Source of the DNA: Pseudomonadota bacterium
GTDB lineage: Bacteria > Pseudomonadota > Gammaproteobacteria > Steroidobacterales > Steroidobacteraceae
Assembly: GCA_021805865.1 (NCBI GenBank)
Contig: JAJZDX010000019.1
Span: 1 to 64,000 of the forward strand
Reading direction: 5' to 3'
Length of the DNA stretch: 64,000 nucleotides
Made by a program: the position numbers and the translations under genes. Numbering within the stretch: the stretch's first letter is position 1; each line of letters begins with the position of its first letter. Below the pieces are notes generated by a model, which saw only the letters and a list, made by a program, of their open reading frames with translations, was not told where the DNA came from and did no database searches. Shown piece after piece: positions 36,541 to 49,934 of this stretch.

Positions 36541-37673
36541 TGCCCGCTCTTGCGGAACGGCATGTGCTCGCGCACCTCGCTCGCGTACTCATCGATCAGG
36601 CCGCCCTCCCGCAGCAGGAACTCGCCGATCGCCTTGCGAAAGCGCCGGTCGGCGATGTAGTGGGCCGACCAGGTGAGCTGCGGCTCGAAGCCGCGGGCGA
36701 CCTTGTGCTCACCCTGTGTGCCGGGCTCGAAGCGCTGGAGGCCTCGCTCGATGCAGAACTCGATCCCCTGGTGGTAGCAGGTCTCGAAGTGCAGGCTGTG
36801 ATAGTCCCCGCCGGCGCCCCAGTAGCGTCCGTAGAGCGCCTCGGGGCACCAGAAGAAGATCGCGGCGGCGACCGGCGTGCTGCGGTGAAGGGCGATCTTC
36901 ACCACGAGCGACTCCCCGAGCGTGCGGGCGATCTCCCCGAAGAACTCGCGCGTGAGGTACGGCTCGCGTCCGTGGCGCAGAAAGGTCTCGCGGTGAAAGG
37001 CGTAGATGCGATCGAGCAGAGGCGGATCGAGCTCGACGCCGAAACGGGTCTCGAAGCGAATGCCGGCCTCCTGCACCCGGCGGCGCTCGCGGCGCGCCTT
37101 CTTGCGCTTCTCGGCCGTGAAGGTCGTCAGGTACTGCTCGAAGCTCCCGTAGCCCCGATTGGTCCAATGGAACTGACAGTCCCGGCGCAGCAGCCAGCCG
37201 GCGCTCGCACAGGCCGAGCGCCCCGGCTCATCGAGAAAGAGCGCGTGGATCGAGGAGAAGCGCTCGCGCGCGGCGTGCTCTTCGAGCGCATCGAGCAACC
37301 CTTGGGCCGTGGCGGCGCGCTCGAGCCCCGCGCGCACCAGCAGCCGAGGCCCCCCGGCGGGGGTGAAGGGCACCGCCACGGTGAGCTTCGGGTAGTACGT
37401 AAGCCCGTAGCGCAGGTAGGCCTCCGCCCAGGCGAAGTCGAACACGAACTCCCCGTAGGAGTCGGTCTTGAGGAATGCGGGCGCCGCCGCGGCAAGTCCT
37501 TGCGCATCGCTCAGCGTCAGCAGGTGCGGCTGCCAGCCGCTGTCCGGCCCCACGCAGCCGCCGTGCTCGAGCGCGGCGAGAAACTCGTGCCGCAGAAAGG
37601 GGTTGCCGCCGGTGAGGGCATTCCACTGCCCCGGATCGATCTCATCGATGCTCGAGTGGACGGCAACGTGCAC
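36537..37673 (-). CDS. FemAB/GNAT-like protein of the DUF482 (PF04339) type
   Basis: 378 residues from a GTG start (VHVAVHSSIDEIDPGQWNAL). Family marks are NPFLRHEFLAALE near the N-terminus, FDFAWAEAYLRYGLTYYPKL, LRRDCQFHWTNRGYGSFEQY and FFWCPEALYGRYWGAGGDY. These proteins are related to peptidoglycan FemAB aminoacyl-ligases with a GNAT fold, but the reaction is not known. Coupling to aat by an ATGA overlap is suggestive of tRNA-dependent aminoacyl transfer, which is inference. Confidence 0.85.
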   Translation of the reverse strand: MHVAVHSSIDEIDPGQWNALTGGNPFLRHEFLAALEHGGCVGPDSGWQPHLLTLSDAQGLAAAAPAFLKTDSYGEFVFDFAWAEAYLRYGLTYYPKLTVAVPFTPAGGPRLLVRAGLERAATAQGLLDALEEHAARERFSSIHALFLDEPGRSACASAGWLLRRDCQFHWTNRGYGSFEQYLTTFTAEKRKKARRERRRVQEAGIRFETRFGVELDPPLLDRIYAFHRETFLRHGREPYLTREFFGEIARTLGESLVVKIALHRSTPVAAAIFFWCPEALYGRYWGAGGDYHSLHFETCYHQGIEFCIERGLQRFEPGTQGEHKVARGFEPQLTWSAHYIADRRFRKAIGEFLLREGGLIDEYASEVREHMPFRKSGQ

Positions 37674-37714
37674 CTGAGACTCCTCGGCAATCCCCGGGGG
37701 AAGCGCTCCCGGGG

Positions 37715-38800
<1,086 letters not shown>

Positions 38801-38831
38801 CTAAAATCGGCAGCCCATCCCCTCCCTTGCA

Positions 38832-41168
38832 GTGGAGTCACCGGCATTGGCCGAATCCGAGGCGCTCGCGCGCCGTCCCGCCCGCTTCAGCGCCGCCGTG
38901 GTGCGCGGTCTGCGCGAAAGCGCCGTCATCGCCATCGGCGTCGGCGCGGTCGTGTTGCTCATCGCCCTCGCCAGCTATAGCGCGGCGGACAGTGGCTTTT
39001 TCTACAGCGCCGCCTCGCATCCGGTGCACGATCGGATAGGACCGGCGGGAGCGTGGCTCGCCGATCTCCTCTTCGGCCTGTTCGGCCGGCCCGCCTACCT
39101 GCTGCCGCCGATGCTCGCCATCGGCGCCTGGCGGCTGCACCGGGCGCACCGGGGGGGGCGCGCGGAGGGCGCCTCCCGGGCCAATACCGCCGTGCGCGCT
39201 GCGGGACTTGCGCTGCTGCTCATCGCGAGCTGCGCGCTGGCGGCGCTTAACTGGCACCGCGCAGGGCTGCACGAGGGCGCAGGCGGGGTGATCGGCAAGC
39301 TCACCGGCGATGGGCTCGAGAGCGCCTTCGGATACCTCGGCACGACGCTGCTCATGCTGGTCGGCTGGATGGCCGGACTGTCGGTGGGCTTTGGCGTCTC
39401 CTGGTTTGCCGTCATGGATCGGCTGGGAATGTGGACGTGGGCGGGGGCAGGGTGGCTGCGCGAGCGGCGCGCCACGGCGAAGGACAGGGCCGTGGGCCGC
39501 GTGCGCCGCGAGGCGCGCAAGGCCGCCGTGGCGGTCGAGCAGAAGCGCAGCGCCGCACGGGCACCGCCGCGGATCGAGACACCCAAGCCCCAGATCGAAA
39601 AAAGCGAGCGCGTCGAGAAGGAGCGCCAGGTGCCGCTGTTCGATCCGCCGAGGGCCGGGGAGCTGCCGCCGCTCTCGCTCCTCGATGATCCACCGCCGCG
39701 CGAGCCGCTTTATTCGGCCGAGGCGCTCGAGGCGCTCTCGCGCCTGGTCGAGATGAAACTGAAGGACTTCGACATCGAGGCGGAGGTCGTGGCGGTGCAG
39801 CCCGGCCCGGTGGTCACCTGCTTTGAGTTGAGGCCGGCTCCGGGGGTGAAGGCGAGTCAGATCACCGGGCTCTCGAAGGATCTGGCGCGCGCACTCTCGG
39901 TGCTGAGCGTGCGCGTGGTGGAGGTGATTCCGGGCAAGAACGTGATGGGGCTCGAGATCGCCAACGAGAAGCGCGAGATGGTGACGCTCGGGGAGATCGT
40001 GCGCTCGAGGGCCTACGACGAGACGCACTCGCCGCTCGCGCTCGCTCTCGGCAAGGACATCGGCGGTGCGCCCGTGGTGGCCGATCTGGCGCGCATGCCG
40101 CACCTGCTGATCGCCGGCACCACCGGCTCGGGCAAGTCGGTCGCCATCAACGCCATGGTGCTCTCGCTCCTTTACAAGTCCACCGCCGAGCACGTGCGCC
40201 TGATCATGATCGACCCGAAGATGCTCGAGCTCTCCGTCTACGAGGGCATCCCGCATCTGCTCGCCCCGGTGGTCACCGACATGAAGCAGGCGGCGAACGC
40301 ACTGCGCTGGTGCGTGGCGGAGATGGAGCGGCGCTATCAGCTGATGGCCGCCCTCGGCGTGCGCAACATCGCGGGGTTCAACCGGCGCGTAAAGGACGCC
40401 AACGAGGCGGGCAAGCCGCTCGCCGATCCGGTGCTGATGCAGCGCGCCGCGAACGACCCGAGTGTCGATCAGAGCCGGATCCCCAATCTCACGCCGCTGC
40501 CGTACGTGGTGGTGCTGATCGATGAGCTCGCCGACATGATGATGATCGTCGGCAAGAAGGTCGAGGAGCTGATCGCGCGCCTCGCCCAGAAGGCGCGCGC
40601 CTCGGGTATTCACCTGGTGCTCGCCACGCAGCGGCCGTCGGTGGATGTCATCACGGGGCTGATCAAGGCCAACATCCCGTGCCGCATCGCCTTCCAGGTG
40701 TCGGCCAAGGTCGACTCGCGCACCATTCTCGATCAGATGGGCGCGGAGACCCTGCTCGGTCACGGCGACATGCTCTACCTGCCATCGGGTACCGGCGTGC
40801 CGACGCGGGTGCACGGCGCCTTCGTGTCGGATCAGGAAGTACATCGCGTGGTCGAGGCGCTCAAACAGGCCGAGCCGCCCAATTACATCGAAGAGGTGCT
40901 CTCGGGCCCGCAGACGCCGATCCCGGGGCTGGCGGGCGAGGAGGGCGAGGCCGCCGCCGACCCCGAGCAGGATGCGCTCTACGACGAGGCGGTCCGAATC
41001 GTCACGAGTGAGCGCAAGCCCTCGATCTCCTACGTGCAGCGGCGACTGAAGATCGGCTACAACCGCGCCGCGCGGCTGCTCGAGGCGATGGAGATCGCGG
41101 GGCTCGTCGGGCCGCTGCAGTCGAACGGCTCGCGCGAAGTGCTGGTCCCAGCCCCTCAGGAGGATTGA
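38832..41168 (+). CDS. ftsK: DNA translocase FtsK
   Basis: Chromosome-dimer resolution and septal DNA pump, 778 residues (GTG start; TTG at 38847 possible). Four membrane helices fill residues about 25-190. The linker is short (to about 295), so it is the small FtsK form. The motor has Walker [19 protein letters not shown] and Walker [16 protein letters not shown]. The gamma winged helix ([20 protein letters not shown]) that reads KOPS is at the end. Confidence 0.96.
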   Translation: MESPALAESEALARRPARFSAAVVRGLRESAVIAIGVGAVVLLIALASYSAADSGFFYSAASHPVHDRIGPAGAWLADLLFGLFGRPAYLLPPMLAIGAWRLHRAHRGGRAEGASRANTAVRAAGLALLLIASCALAALNWHRAGLHEGAGGVIGKLTGDGLESAFGYLGTTLLMLVGWMAGLSVGFGVSWFAVMDRLGMWTWAGAGWLRERRATAKDRAVGRVRREARKAAVAVEQKRSAARAPPRIETPKPQIEKSERVEKERQVPLFDPPRAGELPPLSLLDDPPPREPLYSAEALEALSRLVEMKLKDFDIEAEVVAVQPGPVVTCFELRPAPGVKASQITGLSKDLARALSVLSVRVVEVIPGKNVMGLEIANEKREMVTLGEIVRSRAYDETHSPLALALGKDIGGAPVVADLARMPHLLIAGTTGSGKSVAINAMVLSLLYKSTAEHVRLIMIDPKMLELSVYEGIPHLLAPVVTDMKQAANALRWCVAEMERRYQLMAALGVRNIAGFNRRVKDANEAGKPLADPVLMQRAANDPSVDQSRIPNLTPLPYVVVLIDELADMMMIVGKKVEELIARLAQKARASGIHLVLATQRPSVDVITGLIKANIPCRIAFQVSAKVDSRTILDQMGAETLLGHGDMLYLPSGTGVPTRVHGAFVSDQEVHRVVEALKQAEPPNYIEEVLSGPQTPIPGLAGEEGEAAADPEQDALYDEAVRIVTSERKPSISYVQRRLKIGYNRAARLLEAMEIAGLVGPLQSNGSREVLVPAPQED

Positions 41169-41172
41169 CCCC

Positions 41173-41861
41173 ATGTCGAAGCCATCGCGCCTGGCCGCCG
41201 TGCTCGCGGCGGCCGCGCTCAGTCTCGCCGCGCCGATGCTCGCGGCGGCAACCTCGGCCGGGGCGCGCGCGCCGGCGGCCCCGACCGAGCTCGACCGCTT
41301 CCTGCGGCATCTGAAAACCCTGCGGGTGAGCTTCCGGCAGACCCTGGTGGGTGCCCATGGGGGCGAGATCTCGCGCTCGGCCGGCACGCTCATCGTCGAT
41401 CGGCCGGGCAAGTTCCGCTGGCAGAGCCGGCCGCTCGGCGCCAATGGGCGCCCCACGGGAGCCGGGCAGCTCATGGTCGGCGACGGGCGCAATGTCTGGT
41501 TCTACGACCGGGACCTGCAGCAGGTGACGGTGCAGCCGGTCACCGCGGCGCTCTCGGCCACCCCGGCCATGCTGCTCTCGGGCACGGTCGATGTGCACAA
41601 GCATTTCAAGGAGCGGCCGGCGGGCCGGCGCGAGGGACTCGGCTGGGTCTTCGTCGAGCCCCGGGATGCTTCCGCCGCGGACTTTCGCAGCGCGCTGTTC
41701 GGCTTTCGCCACGGCACGCTCGAGCGGATGATCCTCGAGGATACGCTCGGGCAGACCGCCACCGTCGTCTTCGATCACATCGAGGTCAATGGTGCGGTGC
41801 CCGCGAAGCTGCTGACATTCTCCCCGCCGCCGGGGGTGGATGTGATCGGGACGCCGGCGAG

Positions 41862-41865
<4 letters not shown>
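41173..41865 (+). CDS. lolA: Periplasmic lipoprotein carrier LolA
   Basis: 230 residues with a signal peptide (cleavage probably after LAAPMLAAA). It carries lipoproteins from LolCDE to LolB. The mature fold is supported by LRVSFRQTLVG, GTLIVDRPGKFRWQ, GDGRNVWFYDRDLQQVTV and the C-terminal TFSPPPGVDVIG. It begins 5 bases after ftsK and overlaps rarA (GTGA). Confidence 0.93.
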
Positions 41866-44461
<2,596 letters not shown>

Positions 44462-44535
44462 ATCATTCGCGCCGTCCGGGCAGCCGGCGCCCTCGCCGCG
44501 GTGCGCGAGGCTCGAGGGGCGTATGCTGCTCGCTG

Positions 44536-44566
44536 TCGAAAATATCGATTATAGATATTATATGAT
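44536..44566 (+). promoter_or_regulatory. AT-rich promoter/operator candidate before a dead permease
   Basis: AATATC-gattata-GATATT (44541-44559) is a perfect 6-bp inverted repeat in otherwise GC-rich DNA, followed directly by TATGAT (44561-44566), a fair -10. It looks like an operator overlapping a promoter for the gene starting at 44584. Confidence 0.5.
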
Positions 44567-44583
44567 AGGGCTATGGGGGCTCC

Positions 44584-45037
44584 ATGACCGAACTCAGCCG
44601 CTCGCTGAAGCCGCGCCACCTGGAGATGATCTCGATCGGCGGGATCATCGGAGCGGGACTGTTCGTCGGCAGCAGCGCCTCCATCGCGGCCGTGGGGCCG
44701 GCCATCGTGCTGAGCTACCTCAATCACCGGCACGCTGGTGCTGCTCGTGATGCGCATGCTCGGGGAGATGTCCTTGAGTCTGCCCTCGGTGCGCTCGTTC
44801 ACCGAGTTCGCGCGCGCGGGCGGTCCGGCCCCTTCGATCACGCTGTGGCTGTTCCCCTGGTCAAGTTACGTGGCGATCGCGGCGATGATCGCCGTGCTGA
44901 TGGCGATGGCCTTCACTCCGGGCCTGGGCGGGGAGCTGTATGCCAGCCTGATCACGCTGGCGGTGGCCGCCGGAGCGGGCTGCGTGGTGCTGCGGGCACG
45001 GCGCCGCTCCATGGGGGTGCAGGCGGAGGCGGGGTGA
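44584..45037 (+). pseudogene. Decayed amino-acid permease (APC family)
   Basis: The first 46 codons read MTELSRSLKPRHLEMISIGG then IIGAGLFVGSSASIA, the N-terminus of GabP/AnsP-type amino-acid permeases. At about 44730 the frame shifts: the next piece (LLVMRMLGEMSLSLPSVRSF then TEFARAGG) is in the other frame. It jumps straight to the C-terminal end of the family (LWLFPWSSYVAIAAMIAVLM). Some 300 residues in between are missing. It is thus a frameshifted gene with a large internal deletion. Confidence 0.85.
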
Positions 45038-45152
45038 AGGCGGGGTGCAGGCAAGGCTCTCTCCGCGGGGCAGATCCCTCTCCGGGGACGGCGGCATCCG
45101 GCCTCGGGGAGCTCGGAATCGGTCGATTCGGGAGACGGATGGGGGTTGGGAC

Positions 45153-45746
45153 ATGATCCAAGGTAGCTCGGTGAGACACGCGGACCATCCTATCGATGCG
45201 CAATTTCTCGACCGCTGGTCGCCGCGGGCGATGACGGGCGGGGAGATTGCGCACGAGGAGCTGCTCAGCCTGTTCGAGGCGGCGCGCTGGGCGCCTTCCT
45301 CGGCCAACCTGCAGCCGTGGCGGGCGTTGTTCGCGCGGCGCGGCACGCCGCCGTGGCCGATATTCTTCGGCCTGCTCGCCGAGGGCAACCAGGCCTGGGC
45401 GCACAACGCGGCGGCGCTGGTGCTGTTCGTGTCGAACTCGGTCAATGAGCGCACCGGACGGGCGTCCGTCACGCACTCCTACGACACCGGGGTGGCGTGG
45501 GGCTATTTCGCCCTCCAAGGCAGCCTGAAGGGCTACGTGGTGCATGGCATGGCGGGCTTCGACTACGAGCGCGCGCGGCGTGCGCTCGCCATTCCCGAGT
45601 CCTTTCGCGTGGAGGCGATGGCCGCCGTCGGCCTGCCGGCGCCGAAGGAGACCCTGACGCCGGCCCTGCAGGCGCGCGAGAGCCCCTCGGATCGCAAGCC
45701 CGTGCAGGAGTGGGTGTGCGAGGGAGCCTGGCAGCTCGCGCGCTAG
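45153..45746 (+). CDS. Nitroreductase-family flavoprotein
   Basis: 197 residues. The start at MIQGSSVRHADHPID fits the family; the upstream-extended frame lacks conserved sequence. FEAARWAPSSANLQPWRALF is the FMN-binding N-terminal motif (given here as ARWAPSSANLQPWR). Further marks are VAWGYFALQGSLKGYVVHGMAGFD and PVQEWVCEG. The substrate is unknown. It sits in a zone of gene fragments but itself looks intact. Confidence 0.88.
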   Translation: MIQGSSVRHADHPIDAQFLDRWSPRAMTGGEIAHEELLSLFEAARWAPSSANLQPWRALFARRGTPPWPIFFGLLAEGNQAWAHNAAALVLFVSNSVNERTGRASVTHSYDTGVAWGYFALQGSLKGYVVHGMAGFDYERARRALAIPESFRVEAMAAVGLPAPKETLTPALQARESPSDRKPVQEWVCEGAWQLAR

Positions 45747-45854
45747 GGCGATCGCATAGCCGTCCACCAGGGCGTACTCGACTTTGGCGACATCGAGCAG
45801 TCCGGCCAGGCGCATGAGGTCCTCCCGGGTGGCCGAACGGATGTATTCAGACAC
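45744..45854 (-). pseudogene. N-terminal stub of a nucleotidyltransferase
   Basis: The frame reads MSEYIRSATREDLMRLAGLL, DVAKVEYALVDGYAIAL and then runs into the 3' end of the nitroreductase on the other strand. This matches the start of a family of small nucleotidyltransferases (ALIGGYA.ALHG... expected) that follow a short partner gene. The catalytic GS...D.D part is missing. The break point coincides within 3 bases with the nitroreductase stop, a likely recombination junction. Confidence 0.65.
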
Positions 45855-46062
45855 GTTCGCGCTGCTTCCGGATGATCGCTTCCAAAGTCCATCGCTCCCG
45901 GTCGCGCGTCATCTCTTCGTGGCTGGCGTAGAGGAAAATCCCCTTGGGGACCCGAGTGCGATAGCGCGCATTGGCATCCATCGCCGCCCGCGCCTGCGCG
46001 CCCGGCAGCCCGCCCCGTGGGGGCGTGACCCGCTTGCCGATCACGCGGCGTTGTGTCCGCCG
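45847..46062 (-). CDS. Short partner protein of the nucleotidyltransferase stub, possibly partial
   Basis: About 71 residues, ending YRTRVPKGIFLYASHEEMTR, DRERWTLEAIIRKQRERV. Its stop overlaps the stub start by 8 bases. I recall the same small protein (VPKG...YASHEEM..DRERW) directly before nucleotidyltransferase genes in other proteobacteria, a toxin/antitoxin-like layout. No sure start codon is visible; the frame continues upstream into another fragment, so the N-terminus may be fused or lost. Confidence 0.5.
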   Translation of the reverse strand, partial: RRTQRRVIGKRVTPPRGGLPGAQARAAMDANARYRTRVPKGIFLYASHEEMTRDRERWTLEAIIRKQRERV

Positions 46063-46278
46063 GCCTCCGATCGATTCGAGGGCCGCAAGGGCATTGTCGT
46101 AATCCTCCTCGAGCTCATCGATCCCGTGATCGGGAGCGAGGGGAATCCTGTGACGCGCGCGCGCCCGGCGGCGGCAGTGCCTGCGACCGGCACCGCGCCC
46201 GGCGGCTTGGCTTGCAGCAGCGCCGCATCTGCGAGCAGGCGCTCCCAATCCGGCGTCTTTTGGTAGCATCTGCGCCAT
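46063..46278 (-). pseudogene. Frameshifted AbiEii-like nucleotidyltransferase fragment
   Basis: From ATG 46278 the frame begins MAQMLPK; shifting by one base then gives TPDWERLLADAALLQAKPPG, and shifting back gives LEEDYDNALAALESIGG. Together these follow the pattern of a nucleotidyltransferase family (MLPKTPDWERLL...GAVLVGGTAAALHA...D.DH...L...). At least two frameshifts and the loss of everything after the first 75 residues make it a relic. Confidence 0.5.
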
Positions 46279-46295
46279 ACAGGCGCCCGCGATGC

Positions 46296-46386
<91 letters not shown>

Positions 46387-46515
46387 TTTTGTCAGGCCTG
46401 GTCTGGCGGACATGACGGAGTCTGACAAATCAATCGGTTGAGCGATTGCCTGTCCCGCGGCGTCCGGCCAAAATGCCATTCCCGGCCAGAAGCGACGCAC
46501 AGAGTCCGCACGGCA

Positions 46516-46985
46516 ATGGCATCGATTACGCACTACGGCGAGGGCTGGCGGGCGCACCCGTTCGTCGCCGGCCGGCGCGAATCCCGGCTCTTCAAGCTGC
46601 GCCGGGAAGCGGAGCGGTGGGCGGCGAAGCGCGAGGCGGAGTTGCGCGGCGGAGGCACCGCGATCACGTTTGCCGAAGCCACTGAGCGGTGGCTGGCGTA
46701 GCACCTGTCGGAGCTGAGTCACGCGAACAGCCAGCGCACGGTGGAGCAGTCGATCCGGGATTACGTGCTGCCGGGGATCGGCAAGCGGCGGCTCGAGGAG
46801 CTGTGCCGGGCGGACCTGGTGGATGTCGTGCGCCGCGTGTCGGCGGCGGGAAAGGTGGAGACCGCGCACCGGCTCGGGTACAAGAACAAGATGACCGGTC
46901 ACGGCTTCCGTGCCGTCGCCAGCAGCGTCCTCTAATGAGAGCAAGCTGTGGGGGCGTGATGCGATCGAGCGCCAGCTCGCCCGCT
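46516..46985 (+). pseudogene. Decayed P4-type tyrosine integrase
   Basis: The N-terminal arm-binding part (MASITHYGEGWRAHPFVAGR, FKLRREAERWAAKREAEL) is followed by a premature stop at 46699-46701 (tag). The core-binding part continues in the same frame (HANSQRTVEQSIRDYVLPGI, GKRRLEELCRADLVDVVRR). Then a deletion joins ETAHRL to YKNKMTGHGFRAVASSVL, the C-terminal box with the catalytic HGFR motif. A one-base insertion at about 46933 shifts the end (NESKLWGRDAIERQLA). Most of the catalytic domain is absent, so it is inactive. Confidence 0.85.
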
Positions 46986-47227
46986 GGTGGAATCCCAAGT
47001 CATGGGCCGAGCGAGTGCGCGCCCTGGACCTCGCGCAGCGGGTCGGACACGAGCGCGGCGTCGTGGGCGCGTGGTACGGCGCGCGGGATGCGGCAGAACG
47101 TAAGCACGCAGGGATCAGTGCCGACCAGACCGAGCGCGAGCGGCGGGAACGCGAGGAGGGCCAGACCCGCATCCCGAACCCTGCACCCGAGCCGGACGAC
47201 GAGCAGGATCTCGACGAGGGACGATAG
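46986..47227 (+). other. Unidentified reading frame joined to the integrase tail
   Basis: The frame of the integrase end stays open to 47227 and encodes about 80 charged residues (KSWAERVRALDLAQRVGHER, WYGARDAAERKHAG, then a Glu/Arg-rich stretch and PEPDDEQDLDEGR). The composition is protein-like and could be the end of a mobile-element gene fused by deletion. I do not recognise it. Confidence 0.3.
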
Positions 47228-47414
47228 CCGCCCCGTCACCGCGCCAACCCGCCCGGCGACAATCAAATTTCGAGATTAACATTGTCGTCAGGCGGCACGA
47301 CCCGAGGTTGGCGGTGCGGTCGCAACGGAACTACAATATCCACGTGCTGATCGATTAGAGCGAGGCTGCAGAAGCGCGTCAGCAGCTTGGTATGACGTGG
47401 GAGGTCGAACGTTC

Positions 47415-47693
47415 ATGTCTGCGCGGACCTTTGTGTTCATCGCGTTTGCTTTGAGCACGCTAGTGGTACTTGCGGCTTGCGCGACTCTTCTGAGGTCGCC
47501 GCCGATGGTGAGTCAGTTGCAAGGAATCAGTGCCGGTCATACTGGGTGTCCTCCGGAGGATATCCGGATCTCCAACGTGAAGCTGCATCCACCGCTTGGC
47601 GACACCATGACTTGGAATGCAACGTGCAACGCGCGAACCTATCTCTGCTCCTCGGTCGGTCGATCCGACAGTTGTGCGCCAGTGGCTCACTGA
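47415..47693 (+). CDS. Small lipoprotein with a cysteine-containing domain
   Basis: 92 residues. Signal peptide MSARTFVFIAFALSTLVVLAAC gives a lipobox (LAAC, Cys22). The mature part has GCPPEDIRISNVKLHP then TWNATCNARTYLCSS, a CP...I.ISN...W.A.C.G..Y.CS pattern seen in many small proteobacterial lipoproteins. The function is unknown. The codon use is less GC-biased than the surroundings. Confidence 0.65.
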   Translation: MSARTFVFIAFALSTLVVLAACATLLRSPPMVSQLQGISAGHTGCPPEDIRISNVKLHPPLGDTMTWNATCNARTYLCSSVGRSDSCAPVAH

Positions 47694-47775
47694 TCGAGAG
47701 GTGGCCGCGGTTTTTCGGGCAGGGGTGTAAGTGGAAATCTGCCGGTGCAATATAGCAACCGGAGGACAGAGATCC

Positions 47776-48003
47776 ATGAAGAAGCCAAGACGAAACCACT
47801 CCGCATCATTCAAGGCGCGAGTGGCCCTGGAGGCGATCCGGGGTGAGAAGACGGTGGCGCAGATCGCGGCCCACCACGAGGTCCATGCGACGCAGGTGAC
47901 GGCCTGGAAGACGGAGCTGCTGGAGAACGCCGCGGCGATCTTCGGGGGGGATGTGCTCGCCTCGGACGGCAAGGAGCGTATCCGGGAGCTGCAGGCGAAG
48001 ATC
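47776..48003 (+). mobile_element. Truncated IS3-family transposase OrfA
   Basis: The frame begins MKKPRRNHSASFKARVALEA and continues TVAQIAAHHEVHATQVTAWK, the helix-turn-helix region of IS3/IS911-type OrfA. It is cut at about LQAKI (48003), after which the sequence has no transposase likeness. OrfB is missing and terminal inverted repeats are not evident. It is a dead insertion-sequence remnant. Confidence 0.85.
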
Positions 48004-48482
48004 GTCTGTGCGCCCATCTATCAGCAGGGTTGCCCGCCTTCCACGCAGCACCCAGTGGGACGTTTTCCACTGGGGTCAAGATCCGGGACGATAGCGCTCA
48101 GGATGGCGCGGGCGGGCTATCAGGTGGCCCCCACGTTCCAGGAGAGGAGGAGTCGGGGCCGTGTTCCTCGCCATCCTCCTCGGACAATTGGAGTCTCCGT
48201 GTGAACGGTGTGGGCGTCGGAGGCCGCGCCGCTTCCGCCTGCGCGCGCTCAAGGACCGCATGGTCTTCGGCAAGTATCCGCACGAGGTCGGCGGGGTGGT
48301 GGTCGATGTTGTGCTACGCGTGCGCCTCGATAGCCGTCCGTCCCGGGGTCATTCTTTAGGTCTCGATAAGGGGAGATCGACGCTCAGAGCGCCGCTTATT
48401 CGATCAGGAAGCGGGCGGTGGCCCCTGGGAGGGAGGCGTTTGGCCTCGCCACACCGTCTTGCCTTGCAAACCCGCAACATAC
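48004..48482. other. 480 bp of unassignable sequence after the IS remnant
   Basis: Several short frames are open on both strands. None has a recognisable domain, signal or ribosome binding site. The composition changes along the stretch. It probably consists of further degraded mobile-element DNA joined to the Sel1 locus. Confidence 0.4.
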
Positions 48483-49934
48483 TCACGGAGGTGGCGGGGA
48501 AAAAATATCTTGGACGGCAGGATCAATCCATGCCCCGCAATGTGGCTCGAATCCGACAAAACCGACTGGACACTTCTTTCCCGGCCTTATCGCGAGCTCG
48601 CGCCGACGTGCGGCTCGCGCTGCGGGCCGCTGTACGAACAGCCATTCCGCGTATGCTTGCCGTACCCCGCTGCGAACAGCGAGCTGTAGCCACTGCGACG
48701 CTCTGGTCCAGCTCTGACGGACCCCTGCACCGGCCTCATACAGCAATGCAAGATTGAATTGCGCGGGACCGAATCCAGCGGCTGCGGCCTGCCTATACCA
48801 ATACGCGGCAGACGCGGGATCCGCGACCACCCCGACACCATATTCGTAAAACTGCCCGAGCTTGTTTTCAGCCCGCCGGCTTCCCTGCTGAATCGCTCTG
48901 CGAAGCCAGTATATCGACTCCCGGTTGTCGATCCTGCCCGTGATCCCGGTTGCATAAGCCATCGCAAGCCGATATTGCGTCAGCTTGTCGCCGCGATTGG
49001 CGGATGACTTCAGGCGCTCGAACTCGGCACCCGAGAGGACGTAAGCCTCAACGCGTGCCGGATCGAAACGCCTCCCGAAAGAAAGATCCCAGACCAGATT
49101 CGAGCGGCCCTGAGGGGTGCGTCCCGTCCAATACAGGAAAGCGTGGTTCAGTGAGCCTTTCAACCCTTGTCTTCTCGCCGCGGCGATCGCCTCTCGGATG
49201 GACAAGAATTGCCCCGGAATCGGTAGCATGCCGGAATCCGGTTGAGCGTCGGAACTCAGTGTCTCACCGTTGCCTTGCAGCCGCACGACCTCATCGCTCC
49301 GTGTCGAGCGCGAGCGATAGACGACGACGACGGTATAGGGCTGATTTTCCCCACCCGTAATGACGACCGAGGTCGGTACCGCGTCCGCCTTCCAGCGACG
49401 CCTGACGTGTGCCGTCAAAGCGGATAGCGATCCGGGTGATACGTCCGGCACCGCGTTCTTGATGTAGGCGGAAGTCGCCGTACCAACCAACTGTGTGCCA
49501 TATTGTTGGCGCACATACTCGGCGATCGACGGATCATCATTGCGCAGTTCAAGATAGACCGCCGTCAGACCGGTGCGATCACCTCGCGCCGCATACTGTT
49601 GAGCGAGCAGCATCTCCACCGTCGGGCGAAGCGATGGCGGGGCAAATAGATCCGCCTTTTGGAGATCCGCCAGAGCGGCGCTCGCGTCTCCAAGACCTTG
49701 CTCTGCCAGGCCATCGAGATACCACGCCATGCCGTCGGTGGGATCCTCATTGGTCGCCCGCGCCGCGAGTGCCGCCAGTGCACTCCAATTGTTTTGGGCT
49801 GCAAGCATGGTGCCCTTCATTTGCAGCTGCGGACTCATCACCGCTCCGACGCGGTGCGCCGCCATCGCGAGCAACCACAGAGCAACACCGCACATGACAC
49901 ACGCTCTTCGGAATCGACTGTGGATCCTGCTCAT
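48483..49934 (-). CDS. Exported protein with C-terminal Sel1 repeats
   Basis: 483 residues. The start at 49934 is favoured by aggggatgcat before the ATG. The N-terminus has a basic stretch and a hydrophobic signal or anchor (CVMCGVALWLLAMAAHRVGA). A TPR-like part (NWSALAALAARATNEDPTDG, MAWYLDGLAEQGLGDASAAL) is followed by a middle region with no likeness I know. Two or three Sel1 repeats follow (QYRLAMAYATGITGRIDNRE, ENKLGQFYEYGVGVVADPAS, AQFNLALLYEAGAGVRQSWT). The end is Cys/Pro-containing (KKCPVGFVGFEPHCGAWIDP). It probably works in the periplasm as a protein-protein scaffold. Confidence 0.8.
   Translation of the reverse strand: MSRIHSRFRRACVMCGVALWLLAMAAHRVGAVMSPQLQMKGTMLAAQNNWSALAALAARATNEDPTDGMAWYLDGLAEQGLGDASAALADLQKADLFAPPSLRPTVEMLLAQQYAARGDRTGLTAVYLELRNDDPSIAEYVRQQYGTQLVGTATSAYIKNAVPDVSPGSLSALTAHVRRRWKADAVPTSVVITGGENQPYTVVVVYRSRSTRSDEVVRLQGNGETLSSDAQPDSGMLPIPGQFLSIREAIAAARRQGLKGSLNHAFLYWTGRTPQGRSNLVWDLSFGRRFDPARVEAYVLSGAEFERLKSSANRGDKLTQYRLAMAYATGITGRIDNRESIYWLRRAIQQGSRRAENKLGQFYEYGVGVVADPASAAYWYRQAAAAGFGPAQFNLALLYEAGAGVRQSWTRASQWLQLAVRSGVRQAYAEWLFVQRPAARAARRRELAIRPGKKCPVGFVGFEPHCGAWIDPAVQDIFSPPPP

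Noticed and set aside
48161-48757. 198-codon plus-strand frame
   Set aside because: It overlaps the Sel1 gene end, has no domain or start signal, and its first part lies in IS-derived debris.
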